Shown here in pieces: positions 1 to 6,513 of a DNA stretch of 23,114 bases. The translations under genes and the position numbers were made by a program. The stretch comes from MED-G78 sp964546275 (lineage in GTDB: Bacteria; Pseudomonadota; Gammaproteobacteria; Magnimaribacterales; D2472). Every line of letters begins with the position of its first letter. Within the stretch, counting starts at the first letter, position 1. The DNA lies in contig CAZJJG010000022.1 of the NCBI GenBank assembly GCA_964546275.1, positions 1 to 23,114 on the forward strand. Direction: 5' to 3'. Below the pieces are notes generated by a model that saw nothing but the letters and a program-made list of their open reading frames with translations, was not told the DNA's origin and did not search any database.

Positions 1-68
1 GTATTTTCTAAGCATATTATTTAGATTCTATTTTGGTTAATAAGTTCAAATATAAAGATGTAATTCTA

Positions 69-527
69 TCATCTCTTGGGGCACTCTAGACACATTTCTA
101 TGTGATCAATATCATCTTCTAAATAAACATCTCCTCTCTCAACAAAACCAAGATTTTGATAAAACTTTAAGAGTCTGTGTTGAGCAGAAATTACTATGTT
201 ATTTCCAGGAAAGTGATTTGTTAAAAATAAAATTGCTTCTTCTGTTATTTTTTTTCCAAGGCCTTCTTTTCTTGCTTCAATTGAGGTAATTATCCTGCCA
301 ATTGATGACTCTTTACATTTAATTCCTGGAGCAAATGTTCTTAAATAGCATATAAGCTTTTCATTTCTATATCCTAGCAAATGATATGCTTTTTGATCTG
401 CATAGTCAGAATCAAGATATGGGCAATTTTGCTCAACAATAAAAACTTTCTGTCTTAAGCACAGTATTTCATATAACTCATCTCTAGAAAGATCATCAAA
501 ATATTTCCATTTCAGATTAATATTCAT
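69..527 (-). CDS. elaA: ElaA-like GNAT N-acetyltransferase
   Basis: The 152-residue product matches the ElaA family of cytosolic GCN5-related N-acetyltransferases (E. coli ElaA is 153 residues). Visible landmarks are the family N-terminal block around residues 28-41 (VFIVEQNCPYLDSD), the acetyl-CoA pyrophosphate loop R86-x-x-G89-x-G91, and the C-terminal SAQHRLLKFYQNLGF block at 114-128. The physiological substrate of ElaA is not established, so the acceptor cannot be named. The ATG at 527 is the natural start by length, but no Shine-Dalgarno sequence precedes it. It diverges from the glutathione peroxidase gene across a 170-base AT-rich gap. No terminator is visible in the 68 bases beyond its stop. 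Family assignment is secure; function is open. Confidence 0.9.
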   Translation of the reverse strand: MNINLKWKYFDDLSRDELYEILCLRQKVFIVEQNCPYLDSDYADQKAYHLLGYRNEKLICYLRTFAPGIKCKESSIGRIITSIEARKEGLGKKITEEAILFLTNHFPGNNIVISAQHRLLKFYQNLGFVERGDVYLEDDIDHIEMCLECPKR

Positions 528-597
528 ATCATTTTATTAATTACTCTTTTTAATATTTTAACTTATTAAAAAATAAATATTAATTATTCATTTAACC

Positions 598-603
598 TAT
601 AAT
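598..603 (+). promoter_or_regulatory. Candidate -10 box upstream of the glutathione peroxidase gene
   Basis: A perfect TATAAT lies in the divergent elaA/gpx gap (528-697), with a second TATACT at 624-629. Neither has a convincing -35 hexamer 16-18 bases upstream, and in sequence this AT-rich such matches arise by chance. The gap must hold the promoters of both divergent genes; nothing else was seen in it. Confidence 0.3.
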
Positions 604-697
604 TTAATTTTTTATTCATGCTATATACTGAATCTTTAAAAAAATCTGATTAATTTTAGATAATTAATTAAGTTGTTAATTTATACAAAAGGTACTA

Positions 698-1177
698 ATG
701 ATAAAAATATATGATGTAGAAGTTAAAGATATTAATCTTGAAACAATTAATATGAGCGTTTACAAAGGCAAGACATTGTTAATAGTAAATGTAGCTAGCG
801 CATGTGGGTTCACGCCTCAATACAAAGGACTTCAAGAGCTTTATGAAAAGTATAAAGATAAAAATTTTGAAATTCTTGCATTTCCATGCAACCAATTTGG
901 AGCACAAGAAAGCGGTACAAATGAAGAGATAGCATCATTTTGCGATACAAGCTTTGGCGTTTCTTTTAAAATATTTGATAAAGTAAATGTGAATGGAGAT
1001 GATGCCTCTCCACTATTCAGAGTTCTAACAAAAGAGTTTCCTGGAATTTTAGGAACTGAAAACATTAAATGGAATTTTACAAAATTCTTAATCAATAAAG
1101 ATGGAGAAATTGTTGAAAGGTTTGGATCAACGAAAACTCCAGAGGCTATAGAGGAAGCCTTAAGTAAAATTATTTAA
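698..1177 (+). CDS. gpx: Glutathione peroxidase family (thiol peroxidase, Cys type)
   Basis: The 159-residue protein belongs to the glutathione peroxidase/BtuE family, which reduces hydrogen peroxide and organic hydroperoxides in the cytosol. The peroxidatic residue is Cys36 in NVASACGFTPQY, not selenocysteine. The rest of the catalytic tetrad is visible: Gln70 (FGAQESG) and Trp125-Asn126 (WNFTKF). Cys82 in FCDTSFGVSF occupies the usual resolving-cysteine position, and Cys64 lies in FPCNQFG. This pattern is typical of bacterial members that use thioredoxin rather than glutathione; that is inference. The ATG is preceded by a good ribosome-binding site, AAAAGG, five bases away. The stop codon abuts the stop of convergent rimI with no spacer. 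No signal peptide is present. Confidence 0.93.
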   Translation: MIKIYDVEVKDINLETINMSVYKGKTLLIVNVASACGFTPQYKGLQELYEKYKDKNFEILAFPCNQFGAQESGTNEEIASFCDTSFGVSFKIFDKVNVNGDDASPLFRVLTKEFPGILGTENIKWNFTKFLINKDGEIVERFGSTKTPEAIEEALSKII

Positions 1178-1612
1178 TTAAATTTGTAGTGACATTAATA
1201 AAGCATCTTCCTTTGGGTCGCCAGGGTAGTACTTATCCCTAATTGCATCTTTAATAAATCCAAATTTTTCATAAAATTGTATTGCCGTCAGATTACTAAT
1301 CCTAACTTCTAAGAAAACTCTTTTTATTTTCATTGCTTTAGATTGCTTGATTACATACTTTAGTAGCAAGGCGCCCTCACCTTTTCCCTGATACTCTTGA
1401 TCAATAGCTATATTTAAAATATGGCAATCAGGTGGAATTGCAGAAAACATAGCAAAGCCAATAACTTTTTTATTTTGGAGTGAAACTAGTCCCTGGTGTC
1501 CAACTTCAATTGAAGATTCAAGGTTTTTAAAAGACCATGGAGAGGGATTTGTTCGTAAATCTATTTCATGAATAGCCTCTAAGTGCTCGGTACTTATAAG
1601 TGAAATTGACAT
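1178..1612 (-). CDS. rimI: Ribosomal protein bS18-alanine N-acetyltransferase RimI
   Basis: The 144-residue GNAT protein matches RimI, which acetylates the N-terminal alanine of ribosomal protein S18 in the cytosol. Landmarks: the acetyl-CoA loop Q75-x-x-G78-x-G80, the LEVRISN segment at 101-107 with Glu102 in the position of the E. coli catalytic Glu, and the IRDKYYPG block at 124-131 carrying the conserved tyrosines. It starts with ATG but has no ribosome-binding site. It begins 9 bases after the upstream holD-like gene, so the two are probably co-transcribed and translationally coupled, as in E. coli holD-rimI. Its stop abuts the stop of the convergent peroxidase gene. A related TsaD-pathway role is not suggested by the sequence. 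Confidence 0.92.
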   Translation of the reverse strand: MSISLISTEHLEAIHEIDLRTNPSPWSFKNLESSIEVGHQGLVSLQNKKVIGFAMFSAIPPDCHILNIAIDQEYQGKGEGALLLKYVIKQSKAMKIKRVFLEVRISNLTAIQFYEKFGFIKDAIRDKYYPGDPKEDALLMSLQI

Positions 1613-1621
1613 TAATGTATA

Positions 1622-2068
1622 TTAATCGATAAAATCTTTTTTAATTTTTTGCCATAAAACTTTCTTTAATTCTTGGCTCTCCATTAGATTAGAAATTTCT
1701 GGAGCTTGGATAAATATAGATTTAGTGTCATTTAGAATAACTTTATCAAAAAATGATATAAAACCTTTCGGTTTTTTACTAACATTTTCAAAAAAATAGC
1801 TTAGCTGTATATTCTTAGAACCTAAATCAAGAGACACTTCTTCAATGATAGGATTTTGTGAGGTAATTGTTTTCATGATAGATAAAAATAGCTGCTTTTG
1901 ATCCTCAGGAATCTCTTTAAATGGAATTGGAAGAATAGCAACTACATCATCTCTTTTGTGGAGCGTCACTTCTATAGCCTGATTCTGTCCTAGAGATTTT
2001 CTTTTTTTATACAAGGGTATCTCCATATTTGATAAGATGGATGCAGATTTGGAAGAAATAATTGTCAT
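1622..2068 (-). CDS. holD: Probable DNA polymerase III psi subunit (HolD-like)
   Basis: This 148-residue protein is poorly conserved, but three points favour HolD, the clamp-loader psi subunit that connects the tau/gamma complex to chi and SSB. First, its C-terminal block at 120-146 (IQAPEISNL...ELKKVLWQKIKKDF) can be laid against the end of E. coli HolD (ASPALTDL...ARAALWQQI...HDF). Second, residues 11-26 (ILSNMEIPLYKKRKSL) resemble the E. coli N-terminal segment LGITQWSLRRPGAL. Third, it directly precedes rimI, as in E. coli, and its length is close (137 in E. coli). I chose the ATG at 2068; the frame stays open to a TTG at 2134, but that would run into leuA and add a hydrophobic stretch. 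No ribosome-binding site is seen. These alignments were made by eye. Confidence 0.68.
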   Translation of the reverse strand: MTIISSKSASILSNMEIPLYKKRKSLGQNQAIEVTLHKRDDVVAILPIPFKEIPEDQKQLFLSIMKTITSQNPIIEEVSLDLGSKNIQLSYFFENVSKKPKGFISFFDKVILNDTKSIFIQAPEISNLMESQELKKVLWQKIKKDFID

Positions 2069-2092
2069 AAAAAAAATTTTAACACTTACAAT
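2062..2092 (+). promoter_or_regulatory. Candidate leuA promoter, possibly giving leaderless mRNA
   Basis: TTGTCA at 2062-2067 (5 of 6 matches to the -35 consensus) and TACAAT at 2087-2092 (5 of 6 to the -10 consensus) are 19 bases apart, slightly long. Transcription would begin near 2099, the first base of the leuA ATG, which also lacks a ribosome-binding site. The -35 overlaps the start codon of divergent holD. The element is visible; its use is inferred. Confidence 0.35.
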
Positions 2093-2098
2093 TGCATA

Positions 2099-3751
2099 AT
2101 GGATAATCCTGTAAATAAATATAAATCTTTTCAAGTTATTGATCTAAAAGATAGGCAATGGCCTTCAAAAGTAATTAGTAATGCTCCTACATGGTGCTCA
2201 GTTGACCTTAGAGATGGAAATCAAGCACTTATAGAGCCCATGGGGGCTGAGAGAAAAGATAGAATGTTTTCTCTTTTATGTAAGATTGGATTTAAAGAAA
2301 TTGAAGTTGGTTTTCCCTCTGCATCACAGACTGATTTTGATTTTGTAAGAGACTTAATTGAAAATAAAAAAATTCCAGGTGATGTGAATATACAAGTTTT
2401 AACTCAAGCAAGAGATGAGTTAATTGAAAAGACATTTGCCTCTCTTAAAGGCATTCCTAGAGCAATAGTTCATTTCTATAACTCAACATCAACTCTTCAA
2501 AGAAGAGTTGTATTTAAACAAGATAAAGATGGAATCAAAGATATTGCTGTTAAAGGTGCTTTAAAAATAAAAGAACTTGCTAAAAAAAATCCAGATACAG
2601 ATTGGAGTTTTGAGTATTCGCCTGAAAGTTTTACTGGAACAGAGTTAGATTACGCTGCTGAAGTTTGTGATGCCGTAACTGATATTCTAAGCGAAGTATC
2701 AAAACATAAAATTATTATCAATCTTCCGGCGACAGTAGAAATGTCTACTCCAAACATATATGGTGATCAGATTGAATGGATGAATAGCAATTTAAAAAAT
2801 AGAGAAAATATTTCTATCAGCCTACATCCGCATAATGATAGAGGAACTGCTGTAGCTGCTTCTGAATTTGGATTAATGGCAGGCGCTGATCGTGTAGAAG
2901 GAACGTTATTTGGCAATGGGGAAAGAACAGGTAATGTTGATATTGTAACGATTGCCTTAAATATGCTAACTCAAGGAATAGATCCAGAGTTAGATTTCTC
3001 AAATATTAATTCAGTTATGAGAGAGGTTGAATATTGCAATCAGCTTCCAGTTCATCCGCGGCATCCATATGCAGGCGATCTTGTATTCACGGCATTTTCA
3101 GGATCACATCAAGATGCAATTAAGAAAGGATTTAAGGCAATGAAGGATTCAAATGATCCTTTGTGGGCAGTGCCCTACTTACCAATAGATCCTGCTGATT
3201 TAGGTAGAAGTTATGAAGCTGTTGTAAGAATAAATTCTCAATCTGGTAAAGGTGGAGTTGCTTTCTTATTAGAAAAAGATCATGGCGTCTCTCTTCCTAG
3301 AAGACTTCAGATAAGTATGAGTCAAAAGATACAAAAACTAGCTGATGAGTCAGGAAAAGAAATTAGTAGCCCTGAAATATGGGATATCTTTGAAAATAAC
3401 TTCTTAATTGCAAAAGGAGATTTTTTATATCTTAGCCATTTGTCATCGACTCGAGATGATGTGAATCAATTAGAGTTAAAAATGTCTATTAATTCAAAAG
3501 AATACTTAATCTCTGGACTAGGCAATGGTCCAATAGATGCATTTATAAATGGATTATGTGAAAAGTTAGATGTTCAGATCAAAGTTTCTGACTATCACCA
3601 ATCAGCAATATCATCTGGATCTGATGCCCAAGCTGCAGCTTATATAGAGCTAGAAAAAGATGGAAAAACAAGTTGGGGTGTAGGAATTAATCAGAATACA
3701 ACAAGAGCATCTTTTGAAGCAATTATAGTTGGTCTAAGTAAATTACTTTAG
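2099..3751 (+). CDS. leuA: 2-isopropylmalate synthase
   Basis: The 550-residue enzyme condenses acetyl-CoA with 2-oxoisovalerate, the first committed step of leucine synthesis, in the cytosol. It is of the longer LeuA type found in Pseudomonas and actinobacteria (about 550-640 residues), not the 523-residue E. coli type. The TIM barrel contains WCSVDLRDGNQ with Arg38-Asp39, the metal-binding LHPHND (His243, His245), and FGNGERTGN at 271-279. The C-terminal regulatory domain, which binds leucine for feedback inhibition in this family, shows GLGNGPIDAF at 473-482 and DAQAAAYIEL at 509-518. The ATG at 2099 fits family N-termini but has no ribosome-binding site. No leader peptide or attenuator fits in the 30 bases before it. 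No other leu genes are present here. Confidence 0.97.
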   Translation: MDNPVNKYKSFQVIDLKDRQWPSKVISNAPTWCSVDLRDGNQALIEPMGAERKDRMFSLLCKIGFKEIEVGFPSASQTDFDFVRDLIENKKIPGDVNIQVLTQARDELIEKTFASLKGIPRAIVHFYNSTSTLQRRVVFKQDKDGIKDIAVKGALKIKELAKKNPDTDWSFEYSPESFTGTELDYAAEVCDAVTDILSEVSKHKIIINLPATVEMSTPNIYGDQIEWMNSNLKNRENISISLHPHNDRGTAVAASEFGLMAGADRVEGTLFGNGERTGNVDIVTIALNMLTQGIDPELDFSNINSVMREVEYCNQLPVHPRHPYAGDLVFTAFSGSHQDAIKKGFKAMKDSNDPLWAVPYLPIDPADLGRSYEAVVRINSQSGKGGVAFLLEKDHGVSLPRRLQISMSQKIQKLADESGKEISSPEIWDIFENNFLIAKGDFLYLSHLSSTRDDVNQLELKMSINSKEYLISGLGNGPIDAFINGLCEKLDVQIKVSDYHQSAISSGSDAQAAAYIELEKDGKTSWGVGINQNTTRASFEAIIVGLSKLL

Positions 3752-3780
3752 AGCTTAGTCAAAGTTAGGCTCTCTTTTTT
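3750..3780 (+). terminator. Rho-independent terminator of leuA
   Basis: Bases 3750-3758 (AGAGCTTAG) pair with 3765-3773 (TTAGGCTCT), giving a nine-pair stem with two G-T wobbles and a six-base loop, followed by C and six Ts. The stem begins inside the leuA stop codon, and the structure lies within the last codons and stop of the convergent crotonase gene. The T run is on the + strand only, so it should act on leuA rather than in both directions. Confidence 0.6.
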
Positions 3781-4528
3781 CGAAGAAAGCCTTTATAGCC
3801 TCTCTATTTTCATCATTACCAAAAATTTTATTTTGAATTTCAGCTTCTTCGTTATATGTCTCTATATATGTTTTTTCTAGTGAATTTCTCATTATTTTTT
3901 TTGTATTAGATAAAGATTGAGGTGATCTTTTGGCTAACTTTTCAGCCCAAGCCATCGTCTCAGACTCTAAATCTTCGCTAGAAACTTTTTTATTCGCAAT
4001 TCCGTAATGAATACATTCATCAGCTGTAATTTTTTTTGCTTCAATTGCATATTCAAAAGCTTTTGTATATCCCATATATCTAGTTAAAAGCCATGAAAGG
4101 CCTCCATCGGGAACAATAGCAATATTGCTAAATACAGACAATATATATCCTTTATCTGACATGATTCTTAAATCACATGCCATAGCTATAGCAGCACCTA
4201 TACCAGCAGCAGGTCCATTAATGGAGCCTATGACAGGTTTTGGCATCTGCATTATATTTTCAAATGTAGGCAAGAATCCTCTTAAAAGCGAATCTTTTGT
4301 GCTAGTCCAAGTTGATTCTGATTCAGTTAAATCTGCACCAGCAGTAAAGCCTTTACCAGCACCAGTTATAACCACTACCCTGATCTCATCATCTTCTCTA
4401 AGATTTTTTGTTGCTTCCTGAAGATCCCAAACTAGCTGTTCATTAAGTGCATTTAAAACGTCTGGTCTGTTAAGAGTAATTACGCCTACTCGGTTTATTT
4501 TTTTTAATTCGATAGTATCAAAGATCAT
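3755..4528 (-). CDS. Enoyl-CoA hydratase/isomerase (crotonase) family, PaaG-like
   Basis: This 257-residue protein has the crotonase fold: an N-terminal TLNRPDVLNALN, the oxyanion-hole segments GAGKGFTAGADL (56-67) and GPAAGIGAAIAMACDL (105-120), and the VPDGGLSWLL block at 139-148. Classic hydratases have two catalytic acids. Here the first position falls in FSNI (133-136) with no acid, while Asp141 fills the second. That pattern resembles PaaG-type enoyl-CoA isomerases more than hydratases, so the substrate is uncertain. I chose the ATG at 4528 because AGGAG lies five bases before it; an upstream TTG at 4549 has no such site. It is the last gene of the long train, where Pseudomonas has pyrG, and probably also has its own promoter. 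Confidence 0.9.
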   Translation of the reverse strand: MIFDTIELKKINRVGVITLNRPDVLNALNEQLVWDLQEATKNLREDDEIRVVVITGAGKGFTAGADLTESESTWTSTKDSLLRGFLPTFENIMQMPKPVIGSINGPAAGIGAAIAMACDLRIMSDKGYILSVFSNIAIVPDGGLSWLLTRYMGYTKAFEYAIEAKKITADECIHYGIANKKVSSEDLESETMAWAEKLAKRSPQSLSNTKKIMRNSLEKTYIETYNEEAEIQNKIFGNDENREAIKAFFEKREPNFD

Positions 4529-4552
4529 AAATGCTCCTAATTTGTACAAAAT

Positions 4553-4580
4553 ATTATAGGGAAATGTTTACCTTTCGCAA
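4553..4580 (-). promoter_or_regulatory. Candidate internal promoter of the crotonase gene
   Basis: Read on the minus strand, TTGCGA (4580-4575) and a perfect TATAAT (4558-4553) are separated by 16 bases, and transcription would start near 4546, just before the AGGAG ribosome-binding site and ATG at 4528. The -35 has four of six consensus matches and overlaps the end of tilS. The 39-base tilS-crotonase gap is the second largest in the train. Confidence 0.42.
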
Positions 4581-5563
4581 ATTTTAATTAAACCATAGTA
4601 CTCAATGCCATCTATTTCAATAAAATCTGGTTCAAAATTTACATAGCCGCCTTTTTGCTCTTTATCTGATCTAGACCACTTCACTAAAGATAATTTAGTT
4701 GGATTACTGCTATAAAAAGTTTTTATGATTTCATTGAGAACTTTTCTACTTGGCATAGCAATATTATTTGATTTAAAAGCATACCTAAATAACTCTTTAG
4801 CCTCATTTTGATTCAAATCTTTAAGTGCTTGAAAAGGAATTGAGTTATTAACTATTATTTTTGAATACTTATCTTCAAACAAAGTATTAAAAAATTCTTG
4901 TTTTTCTTGGATGATTTCTGATGTGAGCTGGATTCTTTTTTCAGAATTTTGCCACCTTTCATTGATTAAAGGCATGATTTTATTTCTTATATAATTTCTA
5001 TCTTGATCAGACTCACTATTAGATTCGTCTTCAATAAATTCAACATTATTAGTCTTAATAAAGTCTAGCAATTCATTTTTAGAGAATTTCAGTAAAGGTC
5101 TAATTAAGATGCCTTTACCAATATCACGTTTGGGTTTTGGGCCTTGCAAGCCATCAATTCCAGTACCTCTAAATAATCTAAATAACAATGTTTCAGCTAC
5201 ATCATCAGCATGATGTGCTAGCAGCAATTGTTCATTATTTTTAATAATCTTGGAAAAAGTATCATACCTTCCTTTTCTAGCAGCTGATTCTAGACCATCT
5301 TTATTTGGTTTAATGATAATATTTTTTGTAACTAATTCTATGTCTAATTTTTTACAATAATTCATGCAGTGAGCTGCCCACAATTCTGCGTTAATAGATA
5401 AATTATGATTTATATGAATTGCTTTAAGATCATTTATTTTTTTTTCTTTTTTTAGGAGATAGCAAGCATAAAGCAAAGCAGCTGAGTCTGATCCTCCACT
5501 ATAAGCAACATATACAGTATGTTTTTTATTGATAAAGTTAGAAATTATATTTAAATCTAGCAA
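4568..5563 (-). CDS. tilS: tRNA(Ile)-lysidine synthetase
   Basis: TilS converts the CAU anticodon wobble cytidine of tRNA(Ile2) to lysidine using ATP and lysine, so that AUA codons are read as isoleucine; it is essential. The ATP PP-loop SGGSDS is at 22-27, the family motif AHHADDVAETLL at 116-127, and DRNYIRNKIMPLI at 188-200. At 331 residues it is about 100 shorter than E. coli TilS (432) and appears to lack most of the C-terminal domain, resembling the short forms of Aquifex-type enzymes. The only start that keeps the PP-loop intact is the TTG at 5563, two bases after the accA stop, with at most a weak ribosome-binding site. Translational coupling to accA is likely. Confidence 0.93.
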   Translation of the reverse strand: MLDLNIISNFINKKHTVYVAYSGGSDSAALLYACYLLKKEKKINDLKAIHINHNLSINAELWAAHCMNYCKKLDIELVTKNIIIKPNKDGLESAARKGRYDTFSKIIKNNEQLLLAHHADDVAETLLFRLFRGTGIDGLQGPKPKRDIGKGILIRPLLKFSKNELLDFIKTNNVEFIEDESNSESDQDRNYIRNKIMPLINERWQNSEKRIQLTSEIIQEKQEFFNTLFEDKYSKIIVNNSIPFQALKDLNQNEAKELFRYAFKSNNIAMPSRKVLNEIIKTFYSSNPTKLSLVKWSRSDKEQKGGYVNFEPDFIEIDGIEYYGLIKICER

Positions 5564-5565
5564 TT

Positions 5566-6510
5566 CTATTTACCAATAGTTAATAGTCTTTGATATCGTC
5601 TCTCCACAAGATCTTTTGTATCGAATACGCTAATTTTCTTAAGACTGCTGACAAGTGAAGATTTAATATTAGCTGCTGCGATATCATAATCTCTATGAGC
5701 GCCACCAGATGGCTCATCAATAATTTCATCAATAACTTTTATTTTAATTAGTTCATGGGCGCTAACTTTCATTGCCTCTGCTGCATCTGATGCATTCTCT
5801 GATGATCTCCATACTATCGATGAGCAAGCTTCAGGAGATGCAACAGAATAGGTTGCGTATTGAAGCATTGAAACGTGATCGCCAACACCAAGTGCCAGCG
5901 CTCCACCAGAGCCCCCTTCACCAGTAACAACAACGATGATTGGCGTTTTTAACTCTGACATTACAGCAAGATTCCTTGCGATAGCTTCACTCTGACCTCT
6001 TTCTTCACCCTCAATTCCTGGATAAGCTCCTGATGTATCTATAAAGGTTATTACAGGCAGAGAGAAATGTTCTGCTAACTCCATTAATCTTTTTGCCTTC
6101 CTATAGCCTTCTGGCTGAGGCATACCAAAATTTCTTTTAACTTTTTCTTCAGTATCTCTGCCTTTCTCATGACCAATAATGACCACAGGGTTTTCGTCTA
6201 AATAACCTATGCCACCAATTAAAGAAGAGTCGTCACCAAACATCCTATCTCCATGCAGCTCATCAAAATCTGAAAAAATTCGAGTGATATGATCTCCTGT
6301 ATGTGGTCTTTTTGGATGTCTTGCTACCTGAACAGTTTGCCATGAGGACAACTTGGCATAAATTTTTCTTGTAATACTCTTTTCTTCTTCTTCTAATTTA
6401 GAAATTTGAGGAAGTAAGTCTGGGCTTTCGTTAACAATATCTTTAAGTGCCTGAATCTTGTCATGAATGTCAGCAATTGGTTTCTCGAAATCTAGAAAAG
6501 AATTATTCAT
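5566..6510 (-). CDS. accA: Acetyl-CoA carboxylase carboxyltransferase subunit alpha
   Basis: AccA and AccD form the heterotetramer that moves carboxyl groups from biotinylated AccB to acetyl-CoA, making malonyl-CoA for fatty-acid synthesis. The 314-residue length is close to E. coli (319). An N-terminal helical segment (about 1-60) leads into the carboxyltransferase core, with ARHPKRPHTGDHI at 63-75, FGMPQPEGYRKA at 128-139, IDTSGAYPGIEGEERGQ at 157-173 and the oxyanion segment GEGGSGGALALG at 197-208. The zinc finger belongs to AccD and is not expected here. The ATG start is three bases after the dnaE stop and has no ribosome-binding site. accD is not in the window. Confidence 0.97.
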   Translation of the reverse strand: MNNSFLDFEKPIADIHDKIQALKDIVNESPDLLPQISKLEEEEKSITRKIYAKLSSWQTVQVARHPKRPHTGDHITRIFSDFDELHGDRMFGDDSSLIGGIGYLDENPVVIIGHEKGRDTEEKVKRNFGMPQPEGYRKAKRLMELAEHFSLPVITFIDTSGAYPGIEGEERGQSEAIARNLAVMSELKTPIIVVVTGEGGSGGALALGVGDHVSMLQYATYSVASPEACSSIVWRSSENASDAAEAMKVSAHELIKIKVIDEIIDEPSGGAHRDYDIAAANIKSSLVSSLKKISVFDTKDLVERRYQRLLTIGK

Positions 6511-6513
6511 AAT

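Noticed and set aside
1..68. Possible gene end (+ strand) or gene start (minus-strand ATG at 15) at the left edge
   Set aside because: Only a few codons are visible, with no ribosome site or recognisable residues, so neither can be supported.
1139..1165. Hairpin AGGCT/AGCCT as terminator of rimI
   Set aside because: The stem is only five pairs, and the short T run is separated from it by several bases within the peroxidase gene.
2069..2134. Upstream TTG extension of the holD-like gene, adding 22 hydrophobic residues
   Set aside because: It would overlap the leuA start, uses TTG without a ribosome site, and the ATG at 2068 already keeps the N-terminal segment that resembles HolD.
2817..3002. 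Antisense open frames inside leuA, dnaE, bamA, tsf and others
   Set aside because: They lie wholly within well-recognised genes, have no family resemblance or ribosome sites, and read as frame shadows.
4529..4549. Crotonase start at an upstream TTG
   Set aside because: The extension covers the AGGAG site that serves the ATG at 4528.
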